DNA from: JANPIX01 sp031425195 | GTDB lineage: Bacteria > Pseudomonadota > Alphaproteobacteria > Rhodobacterales > Rhodobacteraceae | DNA length: 64,000 nucleotides | Reading direction: 5' to 3' | Assembly (NCBI GenBank): GCA_031425195.1 | Contig: JANPIX010000008.1 | Coordinates: 62,001-126,000, forward strand | Part shown: piece after piece, positions 35,158-43,015 of the stretch | How the letters are laid out: every line of letters starts with the position of its first letter | Numbering within the stretch: position 1 is the stretch's first letter | Made by a program: the position numbers and the translations under genes | The notes under the pieces: generated by a model | Database searches by the model: none | What the model was told of the DNA's origin: nothing | What the model saw: the letters and a program-made list of their open reading frames with translations, nothing else

Positions 35158-35269
35158 CCGCTTCACGAAATCGCGAGGATTTGGTTACAGTCGAAACTTT
35201 GCGAAAAAAGCGCCCGTAGGTGATGTGACGGCAAGGACAACCCGCGCCGCAGATATCGAGGAAATCATC

Positions 35270-35806
35270 ATGTCACCAACCAAGATCGCCTGCCTGTTCG
35301 CCTTTGTCGCGGCCCCTGCCTTTGCGGCAAACCCGGAAGTGGGCGGAGCACCCATGTACGAGACGAAGAACATCATTGAAAACGCCGTGAATTCGGCCGA
35401 TCACACCACGCTTGTGGCCGCAGTCAAGGCGGCTGATCTGGTGGATGCGTTGCAGGGTGCCGGGCCGTTCACCGTATTTGCGCCCGTCAACGCCGCGTTT
35501 GCAGCGCTTCCTGCAGGCACAGTAGACACGCTTTTGATGGCGGAAAACAAGGACATGCTGACGAAGGTTCTGACGGCCCATGTCGTCGCAGGCGACTACA
35601 GCATTGCAGATCTGCGCGGCATGGTTGGGGCGGACGGTTATGCCAATCTGCAAACCCTGTCGGGCGACGCACTTTCGGTGAAATTCAGCGGCAACATGAT
35701 GCAGGTGTTTTCGGAATCGCAGAACATCGGTAACATCACCGTGGCCGACGTGGATCAGTCGAACGGCGTGATCCATGTGGTCGATGCGGTGCTGGTGCCG
35801 AAGTAA
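35270..35806 (+). CDS. Secreted fasciclin-domain (FAS1) protein
   Basis: The 178-residue protein has a signal peptide (KIACLFAFVAAPAFAA) and a single FAS1 domain, with the H1 motif GPFTVFAPVNAAFAALP and the H2 motif GVIHVVDAVLVPK. Bacterial FAS1 proteins are extracytoplasmic and often linked to adhesion or stress. GAGG lies eight bases before the ATG at 35270. An open frame extends upstream into the hrpB end but lacks a ribosome site. A stem-loop follows the gene. Confidence 0.88.
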   Translation: MSPTKIACLFAFVAAPAFAANPEVGGAPMYETKNIIENAVNSADHTTLVAAVKAADLVDALQGAGPFTVFAPVNAAFAALPAGTVDTLLMAENKDMLTKVLTAHVVAGDYSIADLRGMVGADGYANLQTLSGDALSVKFSGNMMQVFSESQNIGNITVADVDQSNGVIHVVDAVLVPK

Positions 35807-35818
35807 GCCGAAACGGCC

Positions 35819-35848
35819 CTGCCGTCGCCAATGGATTGGCGGCGGCAG
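35819..35848. terminator. Stem-loop between convergent genes, weak terminator
   Basis: CTGCCG/CGGCAG and CGCCAA/TTGGCG pair around a TGGA loop, with one mismatch. It lies 12 bp after the fasciclin stop and just before the stop of the convergent transglutaminase-like gene. No T-tract is present on either side, so it may act as an mRNA 3'-end stabiliser instead. Confidence 0.45.
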
Positions 35849-35857
35849 ACCTGTCTG

Positions 35858-36709
35858 TCAGAAGGGCTGGCCCGGTGGGCGATTGGCCACGTCATAGCAG
35901 ACGACAGTGAAATTCTTGAGCACATGCGGCCCGAAGGAATGGATCAGCGGCACGTCCGCCGCATCACGGCCGTAAGCCACGCGGATGCGCCCGATCCGGC
36001 GTTTGTTGTTGCGCGGGTCGAAGGTGACCCATCTGCCGCCCAGAAACACCTCTACCCAAGCGGAAAAATCCATCGGGCCGGTGACGGGCACGCCAATGTC
36101 GCCCAGATAGCCGTTCACATAGCGGGCCGGGATATTCATGCAGCGGCAAAAGGCAATCATCAGATGGGCAAAATCGCGGCAGACGCCGACGCCTTCTTCC
36201 CAGGCCTGTTCGGCGGTGCGGGTGGGACGGGCGAGTTGATAATCAAACCGGATATGAGAATTGACCAGATCACTGATGGCCTGCACGCGGCCCCAGCCGG
36301 GGGGAATCTGGCCAAACAGGTTCCAGGCAAGCTGACTGAGCCTGTCGGTTTCGCAATAGCGGCTGCCCAGAAGATAGACGAGCGTATCGTCGGGCAGTTC
36401 GGCGATGGGAAGTTCGGGGGCTGTCGGATCGGAAAAGTCGATTTCGCCCGAGGCATGGATTTCGGCCTGCGATGTCAGGCGAAGATCGCCGGGCGGTGCG
36501 ATCATGCGGCGGCAGGTGTTGCCGAACAGATCGAAATACAGCGTTGACGGAAGGCCGGGGTCGGTCTGAAAGGTTTCGGGCACCGTCAGCGAGGCGAGTT
36601 GATCGACGCGCGGTGACATCAGACAGATAAGGGGTGTGGGCATGGAACAGGTGATGGTGATGTCATAGCCAAACCTGATCCGCATGCGGCCCCCGCTCAT
36701 ATCATTCAT
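35858..36709 (-). CDS. Transglutaminase-like protein with Ser at the expected catalytic His
   Basis: The 283-residue protein contains the transglutaminase core: the nucleophile Cys in EEGVGVCRDFAHLMIAF and the strand SAWVEVFLGGRWVTFDPRNN with the catalytic Asp. The position normally occupied by His (the H of HAW) is Ser in DFSAWVEVFL, checked at the codon level (TCC). An N-terminal beta domain (about residues 1-120) precedes it, as in the alphaproteobacterial transglutaminase-N family. It could be a protease-like fold without transglutaminase activity, or an enzyme that uses another residue. The start at 36709 has AGG seven bases upstream; 36700 and 36685 are alternatives. Confidence 0.8.
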   Translation of the reverse strand: MNDMSGGRMRIRFGYDITITCSMPTPLICLMSPRVDQLASLTVPETFQTDPGLPSTLYFDLFGNTCRRMIAPPGDLRLTSQAEIHASGEIDFSDPTAPELPIAELPDDTLVYLLGSRYCETDRLSQLAWNLFGQIPPGWGRVQAISDLVNSHIRFDYQLARPTRTAEQAWEEGVGVCRDFAHLMIAFCRCMNIPARYVNGYLGDIGVPVTGPMDFSAWVEVFLGGRWVTFDPRNNKRRIGRIRVAYGRDAADVPLIHSFGPHVLKNFTVVCYDVANRPPGQPF

Positions 36710-36883
36710 GACAGACCTATCCCCTGCGGGCCGACATGGAAACCGTTTCGCCCAAAGGGCAGCAGTCCAAGGCAGCAAAATGCGGTTCAGGCAGCGCCTG
36801 ACCCCTCGGGTGCCCAACAAACTTGCGGTAATTTGGTTCCGCAGCACTGCGGGGGGAGGCAGAGCCCGCGCCGGGGCGGCGTT

Positions 36884-37300
36884 TCAGATTCGGCGCAGGC
36901 GGATCACCACGTCGACGCGGGACACTTCGGTTCCTTCAGGCGGGGCCGGAAGGCGGGCCAATTCAAGCTGATCCGCCGGGGCATCGGTCAGTTCGCCGCT
37001 GTCTTCCCAAAAGAAATGCGGGTGGTCATCCATACGGGTGTCGAAATAGCTTTTGGCACCGTCAACCACGACTTCCTGCATCAGGCCTGCGTCGCAGAAC
37101 GCGCGCAGGGTGTTGTAGACGGTGGCAAGGCTGACTTTTTCGCCGGCATCGGCGGTGGCGACAAACAGGCTTTCGGCGGTGACATGGCGGTTCATGCCAT
37201 CACCCACGAGCAACTGCGCCAGCGCAACCCGCTGCCGCGTGGGGCGCAGGGCCCCCCGGTTCAGCCAGTCGATGCTGCGGGTCAGGGTATCGGGGTTCAT
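36884..37300 (-). CDS. irr: Irr-type Fur-family transcriptional regulator
   Basis: The 138-residue protein starts MNPDTLTRSIDWLNRGALRP and has the Fur winged-helix (VSLATVYNTLRAFCDAGLMQ) and the Irr-type region DDHPHFFWEDSGELTDAP. Irr replaces Fur as iron regulator in many Rhizobiales and Rhodobacterales and responds to haem or iron availability. It is divergent from fabA, a neighbourhood common in Rhodobacteraceae. The HPHFFWED segment would carry the metal or haem ligands. The exact Irr assignment rather than another Fur paralogue is moderately sure. Confidence 0.82.
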   Translation of the reverse strand: MNPDTLTRSIDWLNRGALRPTRQRVALAQLLVGDGMNRHVTAESLFVATADAGEKVSLATVYNTLRAFCDAGLMQEVVVDGAKSYFDTRMDDHPHFFWEDSGELTDAPADQLELARLPAPPEGTEVSRVDVVIRLRRI

Positions 37301-37456
37301 CGGGCCGCCTGTCTGCAAGTCTGTGTGGGTAATATAGGGCGCGCATCCCCCGCGCACAACGGAAATGACAGAGGCAGGCTGAAGCCGGCCCCCTGCCCTT
37401 GCCAGCCGTCAAAGCGGGGTGTTACACGGAATGAAAGCTCAGGAAGGCACACAGGC

Positions 37457-37966
37457 ATGGCTGATTTCCCGACACGTTTCGACAAGGAAGATCTTCTGAA
37501 ATGCGCGCGGGGCGAGTTGTTCGGCCCCGGCAATGCGCAGCTTCCGATGCCGCCGATGCTGATGATGGACCGCATCACCGACATTTCGAGTGATGGCGGC
37601 GAATTCGGGAAGGGGCATGTGGTGGCCGAATTCGACATCCACCCCGACCTGTGGTTTTTCGAGTGCCATTTCCCGGGCAATCCGATCATGCCGGGGTGCC
37701 TTGGGCTGGACGGGTTGTGGCAGTTGACGGGGTTCAACCTTGGCTGGCGCGGCTGGCAGGGGCGCGGCTATGCGCTGGGCGTGGGCGAGGTGAAACTGAC
37801 GGGGATGGTGCGGCCGGAGCGGAAGCGTCTGACCTATTACGTCGATTTCACCAAGGCGCTGACGACTCGCCGCCTGACGATGGGCGTGGCCAACGGCCGG
37901 GTCGAAGCGGACGGCGAGGTGATTTATCTGGTGACGGATATGAAGGTGGCGCTGAGCGAGGCGTGA
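37457..37966 (+). CDS. fabA: 3-hydroxyacyl-[acyl-carrier-protein] dehydratase/isomerase
   Basis: The 169-residue protein matches FabA in length and has the catalytic His71 (FFECHFPGNPIMPGCLG) and Asp85 (GLDGLWQL). FabA dehydrates 3-hydroxydecanoyl-ACP and isomerises the trans-2 product to cis-3, the branch point for unsaturated fatty acids. GGAAGG lies nine bases before the ATG at 37457. fabB and fabI follow, and irr is divergent. Confidence 0.96.
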   Translation: MADFPTRFDKEDLLKCARGELFGPGNAQLPMPPMLMMDRITDISSDGGEFGKGHVVAEFDIHPDLWFFECHFPGNPIMPGCLGLDGLWQLTGFNLGWRGWQGRGYALGVGEVKLTGMVRPERKRLTYYVDFTKALTTRRLTMGVANGRVEADGEVIYLVTDMKVALSEA

Positions 37967-38115
37967 GACTGTCCTCTCCCCGCTGCTGCGCCTGACCGCA
38001 CAGGGCGACGATGGTTGATGCATGACGTTCGGCGGAATACTCAACCCGCCAACCTGCTTGCCCCCTTCCCCTGCCTGCCCTAAACAGTCGAGAACTTCGT
38101 TGAGGGAGGCTTGTC

Positions 38116-39345
38116 ATGCGCCGTGTCGTCATCACTGGAATGGGCATCGTTTCGTCCATCGGCAACAATGTGGCCGAGGTCGAGGCGTCGCTGCGCGCCG
38201 GCAAGTCAGGCATCGTGTTTGCGCCGGACTATGCCGAGCACGGGTTCCGGTGCCGCGTGCATGGTCAGCCGAACATCGTTCTGGAAGACAACATCGACAA
38301 GCGCGACCTGCGGTTCATGGGGGATGGCGCGGCTTATAACTTCATCGCCATGCGTCAGGCGATCGAGGACAGCGGGCTGGACGGCAGTGACGTGTCCAAC
38401 GATCGGACGGGGCTGATCATGGGGTCGGGCGGGCCGTCGACGAAATCGTTCTTCCGCGCCCACAATATCGTGCGCGAAACCGGCAGTCCGAAACGGATGG
38501 GGCCGTTCATGGTGACGAAGGGCATGTCGTCGACCAATTCGGCCTGCCTTGCAACGCCGTTCAAGATCAGGGGCGTCAACTATTCGATCACCTCGGCCTG
38601 TTCGACCAGTGCGCATTGTATCGGGAACGGGACGGAACTGATCCAGATGGGCAAGCAGGACATCGTCTTTGCTGGCGGGGGCGAGGAGCTGGACTGGACG
38701 CTGTCGTGCCTGTTCGACGCGATGGGTGCGATGAGCAGCAAGTACAACGACGCGCCCGAAACCGCGAGCCGGACCTATGACGTGACACGCGACGGGTTCG
38801 TGATTGCCGGGGGCGGCGGTGTGGTCGTGCTGGAGGAACTGGAACATGCCCGCGCGCGCGGGGCCAAGATCTATGCCGAGGTCACGGGTTATGGGGCCAC
38901 GTCGGACGGGTATGACATGGTCGCCCCGAGTGGCGAGGGCGGCGAGCGGGCAATGCGCCTTGCGCTGTCGACGCTGCCCGCGGGGCGCAAGGTCGGCTAT
39001 ATCAACAGCCATGGCACCAGCACGCAGGTGGGCGACGTGACCGAAGTGGAGGCGATCCGCCGGGTGTTTGGCACGGGCACGACACCGCCGATCACATCGA
39101 CCAAATCGCTGACCGGCCATGCGCTGGGCGCTGCCGGGGTGTGGGAAAGCATCTATTCGCTGATCATGATGAACAAGGGGTTCATCGCGGCTTCGGCCAA
39201 CGTCACCACGCTTGACCCCGCCCTTGACCCTTCGGAAATCGTGACCACGCTGCGCGAGGGGGTGGAGATTGACACGGTTCTGTCGAATTCGTTCGGGTTC
39301 GGCGGCACCAATGCGACGCTGGTGATGAGCAAACTTCTGGACTGA
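38116..39345 (+). CDS. fabB: 3-oxoacyl-[acyl-carrier-protein] synthase I
   Basis: The 409-residue thiolase-fold enzyme has the active-site Cys162 (SACSTSAHC), and the two His motifs SHGTSTQVGD and TGHALGAAG. FabB extends the cis-3-decenoyl-ACP made by FabA and is needed for unsaturated fatty acids. A GGAGG lies upstream of the ATG. It sits 149 bp after fabA and 25 bp before fabI. Confidence 0.96.
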   Translation: MRRVVITGMGIVSSIGNNVAEVEASLRAGKSGIVFAPDYAEHGFRCRVHGQPNIVLEDNIDKRDLRFMGDGAAYNFIAMRQAIEDSGLDGSDVSNDRTGLIMGSGGPSTKSFFRAHNIVRETGSPKRMGPFMVTKGMSSTNSACLATPFKIRGVNYSITSACSTSAHCIGNGTELIQMGKQDIVFAGGGEELDWTLSCLFDAMGAMSSKYNDAPETASRTYDVTRDGFVIAGGGGVVVLEELEHARARGAKIYAEVTGYGATSDGYDMVAPSGEGGERAMRLALSTLPAGRKVGYINSHGTSTQVGDVTEVEAIRRVFGTGTTPPITSTKSLTGHALGAAGVWESIYSLIMMNKGFIAASANVTTLDPALDPSEIVTTLREGVEIDTVLSNSFGFGGTNATLVMSKLLD

Positions 39346-39370
39346 TAACGATCGACAAAGGGGGACAGTG

Positions 39371-40159
39371 ATGGCCGGATGGTTGACGGGCAAACGCGGC
39401 CTGATCATGGGGGTTGCGAACGAGCGGTCAATCGCCTGGGGCATCGCAAGGGAAATGGCCGCAGCCGGCGCTGAACTGGCGTTTTCCTATCAAGGGGACG
39501 CGTTCGGGTCGCGGCTGGCCCCGCTTGCCGCGTCGGTCGGTTCGGATGTGATGGTGGATGTCGACGTGACGCGCGACGACAGTCTGGACGCCTGCTTCGC
39601 CACTTTGGCCGAGCGGTGGGGCAAACTCGACTTTCTGGTACATGCAATTGCGTTTTCCGACAAGAACGAACTGACGGGCAGGTTCATCAACACAAGCCGG
39701 GCGAATTTCACCAATTCGCTGGCGATTTCGTGTTTCAGCTTTATCGACGTGGCCCGGCGGGCGGCGGCGATGATGCCGAATGGCGGGACGTTGCTGACCC
39801 TGACCTTTCAGGGGTCGAACCGCGTGACGCCGAATTACAACGTGATGGGCGTGGCCAAGGCGGCGCTGGAAAGTGCCACGCGGTATCTGGCCAATGATCT
39901 GGGGCCGCAGAACATCCGCGTGAACGCGATTTCGCCCGGCCCGATGAAGACGCTTGCCGGGGCGGCGATCGGCGGGGCGCGGGCGACGTATCGGCACACC
40001 GAGGCGAACGCGCCGCTGCGGTCGAACGCGACGCTGGAGGCGGTGGGCGGCACGGCGGTCTGGCTTGCGTCCGACTATGGCGCGTTCACCACGGGCGAAG
40101 TGGTGCGGGTTGACGGCGGGTTCCATGTGCTGGGCATGCCGCAGGCAGATAATCTCTGA
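39371..40159 (+). CDS. fabI: Enoyl-[acyl-carrier-protein] reductase (NADH)
   Basis: The 262-residue SDR enzyme aligns by residue number with E. coli FabI: catalytic Tyr156 and Lys163 in RVTPNYNVMGVAK. It reduces enoyl-ACP in the last step of each elongation cycle and is the target of triclosan. E. coli Tyr146 is replaced by Phe here (TLTFQG), as in some related FabI forms. The ATG at 39371 is chosen over a GTG one codon earlier. It is the last gene of the irr/fabA-fabB-fabI cluster. Confidence 0.94.
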   Translation: MAGWLTGKRGLIMGVANERSIAWGIAREMAAAGAELAFSYQGDAFGSRLAPLAASVGSDVMVDVDVTRDDSLDACFATLAERWGKLDFLVHAIAFSDKNELTGRFINTSRANFTNSLAISCFSFIDVARRAAAMMPNGGTLLTLTFQGSNRVTPNYNVMGVAKAALESATRYLANDLGPQNIRVNAISPGPMKTLAGAAIGGARATYRHTEANAPLRSNATLEAVGGTAVWLASDYGAFTTGEVVRVDGGFHVLGMPQADNL

Positions 40160-40330
40160 TCAGAAGTCCTGAGTGCGGCGCAGGCCGACGTCCGGACAGG
40201 GTTCAGGTTCGGGCGTTGGCGGGGGCAAGCGGATATTGGATGAACTGCCAACGTTGACGCGGGCCTTGCATTCACACGGAACGATTTTCTGATCGTGGAC
40301 TGATCAGCGCCGCGCCGGACGGGCGGATGG

Positions 40331-40404
40331 TGGAGCGGGTAGCGGGAATCGAACCCGCGCCTTAAGCTTGGAAGGCTCTTATGATACCATTTCACCATAC
40401 CCGC
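40331..40404 (-). tRNA. tRNA-Gly(TCC)
   Basis: The minus strand reads GCGGGTATGGTGAAATGGTA at its 5' end and ends in an encoded CCA. The acceptor stem GCGGGTA/TACCCGC, the T-loop GGTTCGATTCC and the anticodon loop CTTCCAA (anticodon TCC) all fold. Length is 74 bases. It lies between fabI and the subtilase gene. Confidence 0.93.
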
Positions 40405-40709
40405 GCTGGGCGTTGATTAGCACTGCTTGCGGCAAGGCTCAACCCGCCAACTGCGCGAAACGGCCATCAAAATGCCGTTGGTCAGGCAAATGCAGCGGGC
40501 AGCCCTGCCCTGCCTGAGTGCGGCAATCTTTTCTGATTTTCATTAAATATGAAACACTTGGCTGCCAATGGCGGGCGCGGGTTCACGACCGGTTAACGCA
40601 GGCGGGCGCATCTTTCGGTTCGGGTTCCCCCAGGGGTGGGGGCGAAAGATGGGTGTGTCATGGGTGGGTGTGTCTGCGCCCCGGCCGGTTGTTGCCGGGC
40701 GGTGCTGCG
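40405..40709. promoter_or_regulatory. Upstream region of the subtilase gene with a TTTCAT palindrome
   Basis: This 305-bp gap is unlikely to encode protein. It contains TTTCAT-TAAAT-ATGAAA at 40538-40554, a six-base inverted repeat inside an AT-rich patch that may be a promoter or operator for the downstream protease gene. Its right part (40560-40700) is GC-rich and shows nothing recognisable. A tRNA-Gly promoter on the minus strand should also lie near 40410-40450. Confidence 0.4.
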
Positions 40710-42722
40710 ATGACGGCTGTGCAAAAGATACCCGACAGCCACTGGTGGCTTTCGGGTGGGGTTGCGGGGGCAAATTTCGGACAGGCGTGGCGGTTTGCGG
40801 ACGGCCAGGGCGTGATTGTCGGGATGATCGACGACCCGGTGAATGCGGGCCATGTCGATCTGGGGGGCACGGTCAATTCTGCGCTGGCGCTGCCCGATAT
40901 GGGTGTGACGTTGCCCGGCACCATTGTCACCGGGCATGGCACGCAGGTGGCCGGTCTGATCGGCGGCATTGCGGGGAACCAGTCGGGGGGGATGGGGGCC
41001 GCCCCTTCGGCGGTGATCGCGCCTTCGGTGTTGCGGTTGCATGACAGTCTGCAGCCTGCGGAACTTGCGCGGTTGTTGGCCGGGCAGATGCATGTCGACG
41101 TGTCCAACAACAGTTGGGGCGTGCCGGGGGCATTTGCCGACAGCTTTCATCAGACCGCCTATCATGCCGTGGAACTGGCTTTGCAACAGGCGGTGACGTT
41201 GGGGCGGGGCGGATTGGGGACGAACATCGTCTTTGCAGCGGGCAACGGCAAGCTGATGGCCGGTGGCGGGAACCAGGGCGATGACACGAATTTTCACAGT
41301 CTGGCCAGCAGCAGGATGACGATTGCCGTGGGGGCGACTGATGCCACCGGGGGGCCTGCGTTCTTTTCCACACCGGGGGCGAGCCTCTTGTTGTCTGCGC
41401 CGGGGCAAGGGTTGACCACGGCGAACGGGCAGGATGCCGGGGCAAGCGGATCGGCCACCGTATCGGGCACTTCATTCGCGGCACCGCTGGTGACCTCGGC
41501 CATTGCGTTGATTTTGCAGGTGAACCCGAACCTTGGCTACCGCGATGTGCAGGACATTCTGGCGATCAGCGCGCGGCCTTCGACGCGGCCGGATGCGGTG
41601 GCAAACGGGGCCGGGCATGTGAATGGCGGAGGGTTGGTGTTTGACCGGGCGATGGGGTTCGGGCGGCTTGACGCCGAGGCGGCGGTGCGGTTGGCACGGC
41701 ACTGGACGGCGCAGTCGACGGCGCAGAACGAACAGCATGTTGGCGGCGCGCTGATCCGGGATGACGCGGCAGATCAGGTCCGGCTGTCGCTGACGATGGG
41801 CGAGTCGCCGTTCGATCTTGATTGGGTCGAACTGACGTTGAGTCTGACGGACCCCGACCTGCGGCATTTGCGGATCGAGGTGATATCGCCCGCGGGAACC
41901 CACAGTGTGATCATCGAAAACATGCTGGCGGCGGGCGGGCGGATCACGCTGAGCCACTGCTTTTCGTCGGCGCAGTACCGGGGTGAGGATGTGGGCGGCA
42001 CCTGGCAGGTGATCCTTTCGCATCCCACGGGTGGGGGGGGCTTGGCCGTCGCGGACGCGCGGCTTGATTTCTTTGGCGACGTGGCGGGGGTGGATGACAC
42101 GCAATATGTGACACGCGCGTTTCGGAGCTTGGCGCAACAGGACCCTGACCGCCTGTTCCTGCGGGATACGGACGGCGGGCGGGACACGATCAACTTTGCC
42201 GCGGCCGGGGCGGCGGTGGAGATCGACCTTGACCGGGGCCGAGGGCACACGCAGGGGCATGACTTTCGCAGCAGCGGGTACGAGGCGGTGATCGGGTCGT
42301 CGCAAGGCGACGTTCTGCGCGGGAATGCGGGGCGCAACACCCTGACCGGTGACGGCGGGCGGGACAATCTGTGGGGCAAGGCGGGCGGCGATTCGCTGCG
42401 CGGGGATGACGGGGCAGACAGGCTTTACGGCGGGGCGGGCAACGACGTGCTGACGGGCGGCGCGGGGTGCGACACCCTGCGCGGGGGCGGCGGGGCAGAC
42501 ACGTTTGTTCTGGAGGCGGTGGCCAATCAGGCGGACCGGATTGTCGATTTCGAACCGGGGCGGGACCGTCTGGTGATCACCGAAGCCGAGACAACGGGCA
42601 GCGTCCATTATTCCCGCGCGACGGGACAGCTATGGTTCGACCCGGTTGAGGGCGGGTCGTTTTTGCTCGCGCAATGCGCGCCGGGCCTGACTTTAAGTGC
42701 GGCGGATTATATCCTGATCTGA
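40710..42722 (+). CDS. Secreted subtilase (S8) with proprotein-convertase P-domain and RTX repeats
   Basis: The 670-residue protein begins directly with the S8 catalytic domain. Its triad is Asp41 (VGMIDDP), His76 (TGHGTQVAG) and Ser255 (SGTSFAAP), with Asn179 (FAAGNG) for the oxyanion hole. A P-domain (about residues 345-480, with IEVISPAGTHSVIIENML) follows, then RTX nonapeptide repeats (about 525-600, such as DRLYGGAGNDVLTGGAGCDT) and a C-terminal tail. This is a kexin-like layout adapted to type I secretion, with no signal peptide. The ATG at 40710 is chosen because it opens the conserved domain, although its ribosome site is weak. No transporter genes are adjacent. Confidence 0.88.
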   Translation: MTAVQKIPDSHWWLSGGVAGANFGQAWRFADGQGVIVGMIDDPVNAGHVDLGGTVNSALALPDMGVTLPGTIVTGHGTQVAGLIGGIAGNQSGGMGAAPSAVIAPSVLRLHDSLQPAELARLLAGQMHVDVSNNSWGVPGAFADSFHQTAYHAVELALQQAVTLGRGGLGTNIVFAAGNGKLMAGGGNQGDDTNFHSLASSRMTIAVGATDATGGPAFFSTPGASLLLSAPGQGLTTANGQDAGASGSATVSGTSFAAPLVTSAIALILQVNPNLGYRDVQDILAISARPSTRPDAVANGAGHVNGGGLVFDRAMGFGRLDAEAAVRLARHWTAQSTAQNEQHVGGALIRDDAADQVRLSLTMGESPFDLDWVELTLSLTDPDLRHLRIEVISPAGTHSVIIENMLAAGGRITLSHCFSSAQYRGEDVGGTWQVILSHPTGGGGLAVADARLDFFGDVAGVDDTQYVTRAFRSLAQQDPDRLFLRDTDGGRDTINFAAAGAAVEIDLDRGRGHTQGHDFRSSGYEAVIGSSQGDVLRGNAGRNTLTGDGGRDNLWGKAGGDSLRGDDGADRLYGGAGNDVLTGGAGCDTLRGGGGADTFVLEAVANQADRIVDFEPGRDRLVITEAETTGSVHYSRATGQLWFDPVEGGSFLLAQCAPGLTLSAADYILI

Positions 42723-43015
42723 CCGACTGGGTGCGCCAAGCCGGTTGGCGTCATTCCCGATTGATTACATCCATATTGATTCAACCTTAAAGATATTGGC
42801 CATGGCCATAAGATAGAATTTTTTCCTCAATTCCACCTTATTATCGTTAACGCCACAATAACCAGATTTACGGATGGGTTTACGGAACGTAAGTTTCCGG
42901 TGTCGGGACGCACGACACGATCAACTGGCGGCTGAACAGGCTGCGGAAGTCCGAATATTTCACGGATTTCCACGGTGATCGACGCGCTGCGCCATCGTTA
43001 ACAAAGGACCATTAC
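42723..43015. promoter_or_regulatory. AT-rich upstream region of the giant exoprotein gene
   Basis: This 293-bp gap is unusually AT-rich for the window (about 42770-42890). It contains the perfect 12-bp palindrome TGGCCATGGCCA at 42797-42808. It likely carries the promoter of the exoprotein gene. I see no terminator for the subtilase gene and no small gene. Confidence 0.4.

Noticed and set aside
40331..40404. Possible integration site at tRNA-Gly, with the RTX gene block nearby.
   Set aside because: The 3' end of the tRNA faces fabI, no repeat of it is seen, and no integrase is in the window.
42295..42520. Short repeated DNA that could look like a CRISPR or tandem repeat array.
   Set aside because: The repeats are in-frame RTX nonapeptide codons without unique spacers of equal length.
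41472..42608. Long minus-strand frame within the subtilase gene.
   Set aside because: Antisense to a well-supported S8/P-domain/RTX coding region; RTX-rich DNA often leaves antisense frames open.
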